A stretch of 64,000 nt of DNA from Flavobacteriales bacterium (GTDB taxonomy: Bacteria > Bacteroidota > Bacteroidia > Flavobacteriales_F > PHOS-HE28). Within the stretch, counting starts at the first letter, position 1; every line of letters starts with the position of its first letter. The DNA lies in contig CP129489.1 of the NCBI GenBank assembly GCA_030584065.1, positions 2,709,497-2,773,496 of the forward strand, written 5' to 3'. Shown piece by piece: positions 1-8,088 of this stretch. Position numbers and translations under genes: made by a program. The notes under the pieces are model-generated. The model had not been told where the DNA came from, did not search any database, and saw nothing but the letters and a program-made list of their open reading frames with translations.

Positions 1-429
1 CAGACCAACGCCACCGAGAAGCTCGTGGCCTTCGTGGTGCTCGCCTTCATCGGCCTCATCGGCGCCTTCAACGTGATCGCCTCGCTCACCATGATGATGA
101 TTGAGAAGAAAGAGGACATGCGCACGCTGATGAGCATGGGCGCCACGGCGCGCATGGTGCGCCGCATCTTCCTGCACGAAGGGCTGCTGATCGTGCTGGC
201 GGGCGCGGGCATCGGCCTGGCGCTGGGCGTGGGCATCGTGCTGGCGCAGCAACGCTTCGCCCTCGTGGAGATGGCCGAGGCCATCACTGACTCCTTCCCG
301 GTGAAGCTCGTGGGCACCGACCTGCTGCTGATCACCGCAACCGTGCTCGCCATCGGCCTGCTGGCCACCTGGGTGCCGCTGCGCGCGCTGAGCCGCAGGT
401 TCCTCTACGCCACGGCGGCGAGGGCGTAG
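1..429 (+). CDS. FtsX/LolC-type ABC transporter permease, C-terminal part (5' end outside window)
   Basis: The frame is open from the first base, so only the last 142 residues are seen. Three hydrophobic segments lie at about residues 9-30, 60-80 and 105-127. Between the first two is a cytoplasmic loop with EKKEDMRTLMSMGA, typical of the FtsX/MacB-like permease domain in which a re-entrant amphipathic stretch precedes the next helix. In this family the permease works with an ATPase of the LolD type, often in lipoprotein release or envelope stress. Which subfamily it is cannot be decided from the tail alone; LolC/LolE is my best guess. It runs convergently into dusB, and the two coding ends overlap by about 25 bp (405-429). 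Confidence 0.8.
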   Translation, partial: QTNATEKLVAFVVLAFIGLIGAFNVIASLTMMMIEKKEDMRTLMSMGATARMVRRIFLHEGLLIVLAGAGIGLALGVGIVLAQQRFALVEMAEAITDSFPVKLVGTDLLLITATVLAIGLLATWVPLRALSRRFLYATAARA

Positions 430-1397
430 GTCGCCTTCACCTCATCCAGGATCTGCTCGATAACAACCGGGTCCTTCTCCGTGCACAACCGCAAGCGCAC
501 CTCCTTCACGTTGGGCAGTCCTTTCAGGTAGTTGCCGTAGTGCCGGCGCATCTCCACCACGCCTTCCCACGCGCCCTTCCACGCGAGTGATGCGCGCAGG
601 TGCTGGCGCGCGGCCTCCACGCGATCGGTGATCGTGGGCGGGGCCTGGTGCGTGCCGGTGGCGATGTAGTGCTTGATCTCGTTGAAGATCCAAGGGTGCC
701 CGATGCTCGCGCGGCCGATCATCACGCCGTCCACGCCGTAACGGCCACGGTAATCCACCGCCTTCTCCGGCGAGTCAATGTCGCCGTTGCCGAAGATGGG
801 GATGCGCATGCGCGGGTTGTTCTTCACCGCTCCGATCAGGGTCCAATCCGCCGGGCCCTTGTACAGCTGCGCGCGCGTGCGGCCATGGATGCTCAGCGCG
901 GCGATGCCCACGTCCTGCAGGCGCTCGGCCACTTCGATGATGTTCTTGCTCTTCTCGTCCCAGCCCAGGCGCGTCTTCACCGTCACGGGCAGCTTTACGG
1001 CCTTCACCACCTTCTCGGTGAGGCGCACCATCTTGTCCACATCGAGCAGCAGGCAGGCGCCGGCACCCTTGCTCACCACCTTGTGCACGGGGCAGCCATA
1101 ATTGATGTCGATGAGGTCGGGCTTGGCCGCCTCGGCGATGCGCGCGGCCTCTTCCATCGCGTCCTCGCTGCCGCCGAAGAGCTGGATGCCGATGGGCCTC
1201 TCGGCTTCGAAGATGTCGAGCTTCTTGAGGCCCTTGGCGGCCTGGCGGATCAGCCCCTCGCTGCTGATGAACTCAGTGAACATCAGGTCGGCCCCATGCT
1301 GCTTGCACAGCGCGCGGAAGGGCGGGTCGCTCACGTCCTCCATGGGCGCGAGGAGCAGCGGGAACTCCGGCAGTGTGATGGGGCCGATGCGGACCAT
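405..1397 (-). CDS. dusB: tRNA-dihydrouridine synthase (DusB/NifR3 type)
   Basis: 330 residues, close to the usual Dus length. It is an FMN enzyme that reduces uridines in the tRNA D-loop, using NADPH. The TIM-barrel start APMEDVSDPPFRALC is at residues 17-31, the catalytic Cys is C102 in DINYGCP, and VKTRLGWD follows near residue 145. The frame stays open 18 residues further upstream, but that extension would run through a strong terminator hairpin, so the ATG at 1397 is preferred. A TACTTTTG promoter box lies 8 bp before that ATG. The gene follows the exb cluster on the same strand but appears separated from it by the terminator. Confidence 0.92.
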   Translation of the reverse strand: MVRIGPITLPEFPLLLAPMEDVSDPPFRALCKQHGADLMFTEFISSEGLIRQAAKGLKKLDIFEAERPIGIQLFGGSEDAMEEAARIAEAAKPDLIDINYGCPVHKVVSKGAGACLLLDVDKMVRLTEKVVKAVKLPVTVKTRLGWDEKSKNIIEVAERLQDVGIAALSIHGRTRAQLYKGPADWTLIGAVKNNPRMRIPIFGNGDIDSPEKAVDYRGRYGVDGVMIGRASIGHPWIFNEIKHYIATGTHQAPPTITDRVEAARQHLRASLAWKGAWEGVVEMRRHYGNYLKGLPNVKEVRLRLCTEKDPVVIEQILDEVKATYALAAVA

Positions 1398-1405
1398 GGG
1401 CGGCT

Positions 1406-1413
1406 CAAAAGTA
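1406..1413 (-). promoter_or_regulatory. Bacteroidota -7 promoter element of dusB (TACTTTTG)
   Basis: Exact match to TAnnTTTG. It begins in the T-rich tail of the terminator at 1414-1440 and ends 8 bp before the dusB ATG, so the transcript would have almost no leader. Confidence 0.55.
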
Positions 1414-1440
1414 CGGAAGCCCCGCAGGGCGGGGCTTCCG
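1414..1440 (-). terminator. Intrinsic terminator after the exb cluster
   Basis: A perfect 12-bp stem (CGGAAGCCCCGC / GCGGGGCTTCCG) with a 3-nt loop, followed on the minus strand by TACTTTTGA. It starts 23 bp after the ExbD stop codon and should end the exb transcript. Confidence 0.8.
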
Positions 1441-1463
1441 TGCATCGGCAATGCAGGGGGCGC

Positions 1464-1916
1464 TCAGCGTCCCTGCGATGTGCTGTAGTTGATCTTCAGC
1501 GCGTTGCTCTTGCGGAGCTCCTGCTTCACATCGGTAACGATCTTCATGTAGGTCTCCTTGTCCACCTTCAGGGAGCGCGTGATCTTCGGGCGCAGCACCT
1601 CGTCGCGGCGCTCGTTGCCAGCCTTCACCCAAGGGTCGATCTCGTCCAGCCTGGCATACTGGTCGTTGAGCTGCAGCAAGGGCTCTGTGCCGAGCTCCTT
1701 GCTCGTGGGCGGTCCGATGTAGAGGTAATCCACCAAGGCCTTGTCCTCGAGCTTTGTGGTCTCCGTGGCCTCGGGCAGCGTGATCTTCACCTTCAGGTCC
1801 ACTTCGCGCATCACGGTGGTGACCATGAAGAAGAAGAGGAGCATGAAGATGATGTCAGGCAGCGAGGCCGTGCTGATGGCCGGGGTGGCGCCCTTCTTTT
1901 CCTTGAAGCGTGACAT
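1464..1916 (-). CDS. exbD: ExbD/TolR-family biopolymer transporter (second copy)
   Basis: 150 residues with one N-terminal membrane helix (about residues 20-38), preceded by a short basic cytoplasmic segment containing SLPDIIFMLLFFF, where the Asp matches the proton-path Asp of ExbD/TolR. The rest is a periplasmic domain. The family couples the proton motive force, with ExbB, to TonB or a similar energiser. It is the last gene of the four-gene cluster and starts 4 bp after the longer ExbD gene. It is near the usual ExbD length of about 140-200 residues. Confidence 0.88.
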   Translation of the reverse strand: MSRFKEKKGATPAISTASLPDIIFMLLFFFMVTTVMREVDLKVKITLPEATETTKLEDKALVDYLYIGPPTSKELGTEPLLQLNDQYARLDEIDPWVKAGNERRDEVLRPKITRSLKVDKETYMKIVTDVKQELRKSNALKINYSTSQGR

Positions 1917-1920
1917 CGGA

Positions 1921-2655
1921 TCAGGCGGGTTTCTTGGTGACGTCCACCGGCTCGGCCTCGGAGATGCGCTGCGGATAGACCATGCGGATGGCCTTGATGA
2001 GCTCCTTGTCCTCGTCCTTCTTCTCGTCGAGTTCGGTGAACTTGCGTCCGAACTTCTCCTTGCAGAGCTCGTCGCGCAGCTCGCGGATGCCGGCTTCCAG
2101 CTCGTTCTGCACCTTCACGTACATGTCGTAGCTGGTCTTGGAGCCCGTCTGCAAGGAGATCACGGCTGAACCCGGCAGCTCATTGTACTCGCCCAGCAGG
2201 CGCACGGCACTGAGCTTGCCCTCGTACTTCTCCAGCAGGTCCCGGTAGGTCTGCTTGTCCTTCTCGTCGGTGGCGGCCGCGATGCCCGCCTTGTACTCGG
2301 CGATCCGCTGCTGGCACTCGGCAGCGGTGACGCGCGATTTCTCAGGCAGGTTCTCCAGGTTGGCGGGATTCACCATGAACTCCTTGGCCCCGGCGCGCAG
2401 GTCCTTGATGTCCATCAGCTCCCCTTCCACCAGCAGCATGTCCGCATCGTTGATCAGTACCACGTAGACATTGCGGTCCTTCACCTTGTCCGCCTCCTGC
2501 TGGTCCTCCACGATGGGGGGCAGCAGGCGCAGGATGCCAGCGTCGGTATCCATGGTGGTCGTCACCAGGAAGAAGATCAGCAGCAGGAAGGCGATGTCGG
2601 CCATGGAGCCGGCATTGATCTCGCCCGGGCCTTGCTTGGCGCGTTTCCTCAGCAT
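1921..2655 (-). CDS. exbD: ExbD/TolR-family biopolymer transporter, long form
   Basis: 244 residues, long for ExbD. The N-terminus has a basic start, then GSMADIAFLLLIFFLVTTT (about residues 16-34), the single transmembrane helix with its conserved Asp. The periplasmic part is enlarged by a charged, probably helical insertion (about residues 95-150) rich in Lys, Glu and Gln before the conserved region resumes. It lies 6 bp after the 4-TM gene and 4 bp before the shorter ExbD. Paired ExbD paralogues are common in Bacteroidota exb clusters, so the two may form a heteromer; that is inference. Confidence 0.88.
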   Translation of the reverse strand: MLRKRAKQGPGEINAGSMADIAFLLLIFFLVTTTMDTDAGILRLLPPIVEDQQEADKVKDRNVYVVLINDADMLLVEGELMDIKDLRAGAKEFMVNPANLENLPEKSRVTAAECQQRIAEYKAGIAAATDEKDKQTYRDLLEKYEGKLSAVRLLGEYNELPGSAVISLQTGSKTSYDMYVKVQNELEAGIRELRDELCKEKFGRKFTELDEKKDEDKELIKAIRMVYPQRISEAEPVDVTKKPA

Positions 2656-2661
2656 GGTGGC

Positions 2662-3054
2662 TTACTTGAAGAGGCGGGTGACCTCACCGTAGACGATGGC
2701 AATGATGGCTCCGAAGAGTGCGACGTACATGAGGATGAGGCCGGCACCGATCCACTTGGAGGCGCCCTCGGAGATGTTCCACTCCGGACGCACGCCGCCA
2801 TCGCTGATCAGGTAGGCCACCACCAGCACCACCACGAAAGCGCCCATGCCCATGAACGATTTCTTGTTCAGGCCCATCAGCGAGAACGCCAGTGTGGAGA
2901 CGGCCGCGATGCCGAAGGCGAAGTAGGTGACCCAGAGGCCGCCATCGATGCCGGTATCGCTGCCGCTGAAGATCATGAGGGTGAAGATCACCCCCAGCGC
3001 GATGAGCACCCATTGGGCAACGCGCCCCAGGAGCCCGGATCCCTTGTGGTTCAT
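2662..3054 (-). CDS. Small membrane protein of the exb cluster, function unknown
   Basis: 130 residues with four predicted membrane segments (about 10-28, 40-60, 68-86 and 100-122) and no catalytic motif that I recognise. It is encoded between ExbB and the first ExbD, with 6-bp spacings on both sides, so it is almost certainly co-transcribed and may be an accessory part of the energising complex. The motif GVRPEWNISEGASKWIGAG sits in the loop before the last helix. I cannot assign a named family with confidence. Confidence 0.8.
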   Translation of the reverse strand: MNHKGSGLLGRVAQWVLIALGVIFTLMIFSGSDTGIDGGLWVTYFAFGIAAVSTLAFSLMGLNKKSFMGMGAFVVVLVVAYLISDGGVRPEWNISEGASKWIGAGLILMYVALFGAIIAIVYGEVTRLFK

Positions 3055-3060
3055 GGCCGC

Positions 3061-3819
3061 TTAGTGCTTGCTGAGGTTGTTCTTCACCAGCAGGTCGACC
3101 AGGCCGATGGAAGCCTCCTCCATCTGGCCGGTGATGCTGTCGATCTTGCTCTGCAGGTAGTTGTAGAAGATCTGCAGGATGATGGCCACGATGAGGCCGA
3201 ACACGGTGGTGAGCAGTGCCACCTTGATACCGCCTGCCACGATTGCAGGGCTGATGTTGTTGGCGGCCGCGATCTGGTCGAAGGCGAAGATCATCCCGAT
3301 CACAGTGCCCAAGAACCCGAGCATGGGAGCCAGGGCGATGAAGAGGCTGATCCAGGGAAGGCCGCGCTCCAGGCGGCCCACCTCCACGCCACCGTAGGCC
3401 ACGATGCTCTTCTCGGCGATGTCAACGCCCTCATGCGCACGGTCAAGGCCCTGGTAGAAGATGCCGGCGATGGGGCCACGGGTATTGCGGCACACCTCCT
3501 TGGCACCATCGATGCCGCCGCTCTTGAGCGCATCCTCCACGCTGCCGAGCAGCTTGTTGGTGTTGGTGGAGGCCATGTTTAGGTAGATGATGCGCTCGAT
3601 GACGATGGCCAGGCCCAGGATCAGGCATACGAGCACCGGGGCCATCCAGATGGGATCGCCTTCGATGAAGCGCTGCTTGAGCATCTGGTGGGTACCGCTG
3701 TCATCGGCAACCGCCTCGGTGGAAGCGGCGGCAGGGGCATCCTGCGCCATGACCGGGGTGCTGAGGAGGCCGAAGCCCAAGAGGGCGATCAGGCAAAGGG
3801 ACAAGAACTTGCGTGCCAT
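3061..3819 (-). CDS. exbB: MotA/TolQ/ExbB-family proton channel
   Basis: 252 residues. An N-terminal hydrophobic segment ending in VMAQDAPA looks like a cleaved signal peptide, which is seen in the Bacteroidota form of ExbB. Then come a membrane helix near residues 58-80 and the conserved MotA_ExbB core with LGFLGTVIGMIFAFDQI and two further helices (about 150-215). ExbB forms the pentameric channel around the ExbD dimer. It is first in the cluster exbB - 4-TM - exbD - exbD. A CATCTTTG box lies about 55 bp upstream, overlapping the 3' end of tRNA-Ser; it departs from TAnnTTTG at one base and is only a weak promoter candidate. Confidence 0.92.
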   Translation of the reverse strand: MARKFLSLCLIALLGFGLLSTPVMAQDAPAAASTEAVADDSGTHQMLKQRFIEGDPIWMAPVLVCLILGLAIVIERIIYLNMASTNTNKLLGSVEDALKSGGIDGAKEVCRNTRGPIAGIFYQGLDRAHEGVDIAEKSIVAYGGVEVGRLERGLPWISLFIALAPMLGFLGTVIGMIFAFDQIAAANNISPAIVAGGIKVALLTTVFGLIVAIILQIFYNYLQSKIDSITGQMEEASIGLVDLLVKNNLSKH

Positions 3820-3881
3820 GTGAAGGGTTGCGGTTGTGGTTGTTGTCGGGGGTTGCGTTGCTAGTGGGAGCGGGTCAAAGA

Positions 3882-3971
3882 TGGCGGAGAGAGAGGGATT
3901 CGAACCCCCGTTACCCTTTCAGGTAAACGCACTTTCCAGGCGCGCGCCTTAAACCACTCGGCCATCTCTCC
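3882..3971 (-). tRNA. tRNA-Ser(GGA)
   Basis: On the minus strand a complete class II tRNA can be folded. The acceptor stem is GGAGAGA / TCTCTCC with discriminator G and an encoded CCA end. The anticodon loop CTGGAAA gives anticodon GGA, and there is a long variable arm and GGTTCGAATCC in the T-arm. It is 90 nt including CCA. Confidence 0.95.
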
Positions 3972-4099
3972 TTGTTCTTCAAGGGAAGGGCGGTTCCAAG
4001 CCCTTCCGAAGGGCCGCCAAGGTACAAAAAGGACCATCCGGACAAGGGCGGCACGGGAAGCGGCGCGTCACGGGCAGCGAGCGGGCGATGGCCGGCATG

Positions 4100-5128
4100 T
4101 TAAGCCAGCGTCAACTCCCCCGCAATCGGTGCCGCCATTCGCTGCGCGAAGGCCTCCGCTTCCTGATCCCGCCCCAGCAGGAACATGGTTTTGGCCAAGG
4201 TCGCCTCCACGGTCATGTCCCCGCAGGGAACGACCCCCAGCTCCACGAAGGCCTGGCTGGTGACGTAGCGGCCCTGCTCCACCCGGCCTCCGATGCACTG
4301 GGTGGCATTGAGCAGGTGCAAGCCCCGCTCCCGCGCCTCGCGCAGCGCGGCCAGGAAGGCCCTATCCGTGGGGCCGTTGCCGCTCCCGAAGGTGGTGAGC
4401 AGCGCGGCCCTGAGCCCGGGCAGGGCCAGCGCATGCCGCACCCACTCCGCCCGGATGCCCGGGAAGAGGCGGATCACCGCCACTTGATCAACGAGGCGCT
4501 CATGCACGGTGAGCCCGCCCGTCCGGTGCGGTAGGATGGCGCCCCGGTCATAGCGAAGGTGCACGCCAGCCTCGGCGAGCGCCGGCCAATTCGGCGAGCG
4601 GAAGGCCTCGAACCGCTCGGCATGCACCTTCACCGTGCGATTGCCGCGCAGCAGCCGGTACTCGAAGTACACGGCCACCTCGGGCACCACGGGCCAGCCC
4701 CGCTCGTCCTTGGCGGCAGCGATCTCGATGGCCGTGATCAGGTTCTCCTTCGCATCGGTGCGGATGGTGCCGATGGGCAGCTGCGAACCGGTGAGGATGA
4801 CCGGCTTCGCCAGGCCCTCGAGCAGGAAGCTGAGCGCACTCGCCGTATAGGCCATGGTATCGCTGCCGTGGAGCACCACGAAGCCGTCGTACCGGTCGTA
4901 GGCCTCGCCGATGATGCGCGCGATGCGCACCCAGTCCGCCGGCTGCATGTCGCTGCTGTCGATGGGCCGCTCGAACGCGACGCTCCCGAGGCGCACGGCG
5001 ATGCGCTCCAGTTCCGGCACCTGCTCTTCGAGGTGCTCCAGGTCCATCGGGCGCAGCGCCCCCGTGCGCGGGTCGGCCCACATGCCGATGGTGCCGCCGG
5101 TGTAGATCAGGAGGACGCTCGCGCTCAT
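4100..5128 (-). CDS. ansA: Type I (cytoplasmic) L-asparaginase
   Basis: 342 residues, the usual type I length. It hydrolyses asparagine to aspartate and ammonia. YTGGTIGM at residues 9-16 carries the nucleophilic Thr (T13). The second catalytic segment HGSDTMAYTAS (residues 87-97) has the Thr-Asp pair, and TDAKENL follows near residue 128. No signal peptide is present, which fits the cytoplasmic form. The ATG at 5128 was chosen because it gives the family N-terminus and overlaps the upstream TatD stop codon as ATGA, suggesting translational coupling. An extra 57 codons of open frame upstream do not look like protein. Confidence 0.93.
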   Translation of the reverse strand: MSASVLLIYTGGTIGMWADPRTGALRPMDLEHLEEQVPELERIAVRLGSVAFERPIDSSDMQPADWVRIARIIGEAYDRYDGFVVLHGSDTMAYTASALSFLLEGLAKPVILTGSQLPIGTIRTDAKENLITAIEIAAAKDERGWPVVPEVAVYFEYRLLRGNRTVKVHAERFEAFRSPNWPALAEAGVHLRYDRGAILPHRTGGLTVHERLVDQVAVIRLFPGIRAEWVRHALALPGLRAALLTTFGSGNGPTDRAFLAALREARERGLHLLNATQCIGGRVEQGRYVTSQAFVELGVVPCGDMTVEATLAKTMFLLGRDQEAEAFAQRMAAPIAGELTLA

Positions 5129-5895
5129 CGGCCGAAGAGTTGCCCGGCGTTGGCCGTGGTGATGCGCGCGACCTCCTCCACCGGCCGCCCGACGGCTTCG
5201 GCCAGCCTGGCGGCGATGTACGGGATGTAGCTGCTCTCGTTGCGCTTGCCGCGGAAGGGCACCGGTGCCAGGTAGGGCGCATCGGTCTCCAGCACGCAAT
5301 GGTCAGGGCCCACTTCGCGCATGGTCTCGAACAGGCCGCCCTTCGGATAGGTGATGACCCCGCCGATGCCGAGGTAGAAGCCCTTCAGAGCGATCACGCG
5401 CCGGGCCTCTTCGGGGGTGCCGGTGAAGCAGTGGAACACCCCACGGAGTCCCTCGGCGTTCTCCTCCTCCACGATGGCGATCACCTCCTGGAAGCTCTGG
5501 CGGCAATGGATCACAATGGGCAGGCCGAGCTCCTTCGCCCATCGCACCTGCTGGCGGAAGGCCTCCTGCTGCTGCACAAGGAAGGTCTTGTCCCAATACA
5601 GGTCGATGCCGATCTCGCCCACGGCGCAATAGCGCCCGGTGCGCAGCCGGCGCTCCACCTCCTCAAGGGCTGCCGCATTCTCCGCGCCCACGGAGCAGGG
5701 GTGCAGGCCCATCATGGGGAAGCAGCGCCCGGGATGCGCGGCGGCCAGGGCATCCATGGCCGCGATGCTCTCCAGGTCCACGTTCGGCAGATAGAGCCGG
5801 GCGACACCGGCTTCCAGCGCCCGCGTCAGCATGGCTTCACGGTCCGCAGCGAACTGGTCGTGGTAGAGATGGGCATGGGTGTCTACGAGCTCCAC
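5125..5895 (-). CDS. TatD-family metal-dependent hydrolase (DNase/quality control)
   Basis: 256 residues from a GTG start. It matches the TatD length of about 255-265 and begins VELVDTHAHL, where H7 and H9 are the first metal ligands. CRQSFQEV and HCFTGTPEEA carry further metal-binding residues, and the C-terminal metal Asp is in LETDAPYLAPVPFRGKRNE. TatD proteins are two-metal 3'-5' exonucleases or deoxyribonucleases. The frame continues upstream to a TTG, but the extra 19 residues have no family counterpart, so GTG is preferred. The stop overlaps the ansA start by 4 bp. Confidence 0.9.
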   Translation of the reverse strand: MELVDTHAHLYHDQFAADREAMLTRALEAGVARLYLPNVDLESIAAMDALAAAHPGRCFPMMGLHPCSVGAENAAALEEVERRLRTGRYCAVGEIGIDLYWDKTFLVQQQEAFRQQVRWAKELGLPIVIHCRQSFQEVIAIVEEENAEGLRGVFHCFTGTPEEARRVIALKGFYLGIGGVITYPKGGLFETMREVGPDHCVLETDAPYLAPVPFRGKRNESSYIPYIAARLAEAVGRPVEEVARITTANAGQLFGR

Positions 5896-6015
5896 GGGGC
5901 GCGTTGGGGTTGCGGGGTGATACGTGTGCCGGGGGCCAAGCGGCCGCTGCAAAGGTGGCGCCCTGCCGCCAACGCCCGACTTCTCCCCTTCCGCCGCCCA
6001 TCACCCGGCAACCAT

Positions 6016-6023
6016 CACCTTTG
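6016..6023 (+). promoter_or_regulatory. Probable promoter box of the GT9 gene (CACCTTTG)
   Basis: One mismatch (C for the first T) from TAnnTTTG, 5 bp before the GTG start. It is similar in position to the other boxes in this window but weaker. Confidence 0.35.
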
Positions 6024-6028
6024 CCGGC

Positions 6029-7006
6029 GTGAAGGTCCTCCTGCTGCGCTTCTCCTCCATCGGCGACATCGTGCTTACCAGCCCGGTTCTGCGCTGCGTG
6101 AAGGAGCAGCTGAAGGATGCCGAGGTCCACTTCGCCACCAAGGCCGCATTCGCGGACCTCGTGCGCTTCAATCCGCATGCGAGCAAGGTGCATGAGCTGG
6201 GCGACGACCTCGGCGCGCTCCTCACCAGGCTGAAGCAGGAGCGCTTCGATGCCGTCATCGACCTGCACCACAACCTGCGCACGGCGCGGATCAAGCGTGC
6301 GCTGGGCGTGCCGGCCCACAGCTTCCCGAAGCTAAACATGGAAAAGTGGCTGCTGGTGAACCTTCGCTGGGACCGCATGCCGCGCATCCACATCGTGGAC
6401 CGCTACCTGAGCACCGTGGCGCACCTGGGCGTGAAGAACGACGGGAAGGGGCTGGAGCTGTTCGTCCCTGCCGATCGCAAGGTGCCGCCCGACGCGCTTC
6501 CCGCGACGCACCGGACCGGCTACACCGCCCTTGCGATCGGCGCAGCCCACGCCACCAAGCGGCTGCCCCAGCACCGGCTCATCGAGCTTGCGCGCCTCAT
6601 CGAGGGGCCGATCGTGCTTATCGGCGGCAAGGAGGACCAGCAGGTGGCGCGTGCCATCGGCGATGCCGTGGGTGCGAGGGTCTACGATGCCACCGGCCTG
6701 TACGACATCCTCGGCAGCGCCTCGCTGATCGAACAGGCCCGCAGCGTGGTGGCGCACGACAGCGGTGCCATGCACATCGCGGCGGCCTTCCATCGGCCGG
6801 TGGCGAGCATCTGGGGCAGCACCGTGCCCCTGTTCGGCATGGGTCCGTACATCCCTCTGCATCCCGACCGGGCGCGCATCAGCGAGGTGGCGGGGCTGGC
6901 GTGCCGTCCCTGCAGCAAGATCGGCTTCGATCGCTGCCCGAAGGGCCACTTCCATTGCATGGAGCGGCAGGACCTCGCCCGCATCGCGCAACTCGCCAAG
7001 CCATGA
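6029..7006 (+). CDS. Glycosyltransferase family 9 (ADP-heptose:LPS heptosyltransferase-like)
   Basis: 325 residues from a GTG start that gives KVLLLRFSSIGDIVLTSPV, the classic GT9 N-terminus with its Gly-Asp motif. A C-terminal Rossmann domain contains VAHDSGAMHIAAAF and GSTVPLFGMGPY, matching the donor-binding region of the heptosyltransferases. Four Cys near the C-terminus (CRPC ... CPKGHFHC) are common in Bacteroidota GT9 proteins. It probably adds a sugar to lipopolysaccharide core at the cytoplasmic face; the true substrate is unknown. It is divergent from TatD, and its stop overlaps the next gene by ATGA. Confidence 0.88.
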   Translation: MKVLLLRFSSIGDIVLTSPVLRCVKEQLKDAEVHFATKAAFADLVRFNPHASKVHELGDDLGALLTRLKQERFDAVIDLHHNLRTARIKRALGVPAHSFPKLNMEKWLLVNLRWDRMPRIHIVDRYLSTVAHLGVKNDGKGLELFVPADRKVPPDALPATHRTGYTALAIGAAHATKRLPQHRLIELARLIEGPIVLIGGKEDQQVARAIGDAVGARVYDATGLYDILGSASLIEQARSVVAHDSGAMHIAAAFHRPVASIWGSTVPLFGMGPYIPLHPDRARISEVAGLACRPCSKIGFDRCPKGHFHCMERQDLARIAQLAKP

Positions 7007-7365
7007 GCTGGGACATATTCATTCAGGACCTGCCGGATGTGCCGACCATCGCCGACGTCCCGGCCGATTTCCGCCCGCGCCCCATCGGCACGCGCGATGC
7101 GCTGGTCGCCAAGGTGCGCGAGGCCATCCCATTCGCCGATGCGGTGGATCCGGACTGGCTCTTCGTGAAGGCCGAGGGCATCGACATCAGCATTCAGCTC
7201 CACATGGAGGACGCGGTTCAGGTGCGCTACATGGTGGCGCATGTGCACGGCGGCGAGCAGAGCGCGGCCTGCGTTGCGGCCTTGCTGCGGCAACTGGGCC
7301 TCCGCGGCCACGACACCGCCACCGGCGAGATCTTCGACACCAGCAGCCTCGACGACCGCCTCTGA
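7003..7365 (+). CDS. Unknown 120-residue protein coupled to GT9
   Basis: The start codon overlaps the GT9 stop (ATGA), so translation is probably coupled. The protein begins MSWDIFIQDLPDVPTIADVP, is soluble and acidic, has no signal peptide or membrane segment, and alternates short hydrophobic stretches as an alpha/beta fold would. I recognise no family. Continuous coding character and coupling to a real gene make it convincing as a gene; the function is open. Confidence 0.8.
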   Translation: MSWDIFIQDLPDVPTIADVPADFRPRPIGTRDALVAKVREAIPFADAVDPDWLFVKAEGIDISIQLHMEDAVQVRYMVAHVHGGEQSAACVAALLRQLGLRGHDTATGEIFDTSSLDDRL

Positions 7366-7400
7366 TCAGCGGCATGCGCCTGGCGCGCCGCCCCGCCCCC

Positions 7401-7985
7401 TCAGGACGCCGCTGGCGGGATGGGGGGCGGCACCATGTTCTCTACAGGCCTGGTGCTCTTCAGGTAGGTGAAGATGGCGTGGATGTCCTCGTCCTTCAGG
7501 TTCACCAGGTTCTGCCAAGGCATGGGCGGCAGCAGCGGGCGCGAACCCTCAAGGCCCTTGTAAAGGCCCTTGGTGATGGACCGCTTGAACTGCTCCTCGG
7601 TCCAGTTGCCGATGCCGGTCTCGTCGCTGGTGAGGTTGGCCGAGAACGAGGTGCCCCAAGGGCCGACGGCGGCGGTGAGGTCCATGCTGAATAGCGCCCA
7701 GCCCGCCACGTCCTTCGGCACCGGCGGCAGGGTGCTGCCGGCCGGGTGGCCGCTGAGCAGCCGATCGGGATCGAGCTCGGGACCGTTGGGGCCCATGCGC
7801 TTGGGCGAATGGCAATCGTGGCAGCCCATGGTCTCCACCAGGTACTTGCCGCGGTCGATGAGTTCGGCCTCGCTGGGGGCCTCAACGGCAGCGGCAACGG
7901 GTTCGGGTGCCGGGGGCGCTTGGTTGCACGCAGCGGCGAGCAGCAGGGCGGGCAATGCGGACCAGGGGAAAGGGTTGCGTAGCAT
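7401..7985 (-). CDS. c-type cytochrome lipoprotein
   Basis: 194 residues. The N-terminus has a hydrophobic stretch ending in LLAAACNQ, a lipobox whose Cys would be acylated, then a Pro/Ala-rich linker. A single haem site MGCHDCH follows at about residues 52-58. A later Met in the C-terminal half (for example LLPPMPWQNL, or in the region ending MVPPPIPP) may be the axial ligand. The region WTEEQFKRSITKG and the helix KDEDIHAIFTYLKS are typical of class I cytochrome c domains. It probably sits in the periplasm, tethered to a membrane, and carries electrons for an unidentified enzyme. It ends convergently with the GT9 operon, with 35 bp between the coding ends. Confidence 0.85.
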   Translation of the reverse strand: MLRNPFPWSALPALLLAAACNQAPPAPEPVAAAVEAPSEAELIDRGKYLVETMGCHDCHSPKRMGPNGPELDPDRLLSGHPAGSTLPPVPKDVAGWALFSMDLTAAVGPWGTSFSANLTSDETGIGNWTEEQFKRSITKGLYKGLEGSRPLLPPMPWQNLVNLKDEDIHAIFTYLKSTRPVENMVPPPIPPAAS

Positions 7986-8088
7986 GGGGGTTGTGGGTTT
8001 GGATGGGATATTGCTCTGCCGATCGCCCCCCGGAGAACGGCCTCCGGCTGATGCGATCGCGCCCTATGACGCACAACCCGCCTGCTTG

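Noticed and set aside
1398-1451. An 18-residue N-terminal extension of DusB
   Set aside because: It would translate through a strong terminator hairpin and the promoter box; the family begins near the internal ATG.
3876-3883. CATCTTTG as a firm promoter of the exb cluster
   Set aside because: One mismatch and it overlaps the 3' end of tRNA-Ser; noted only as weak in the exbB entry.
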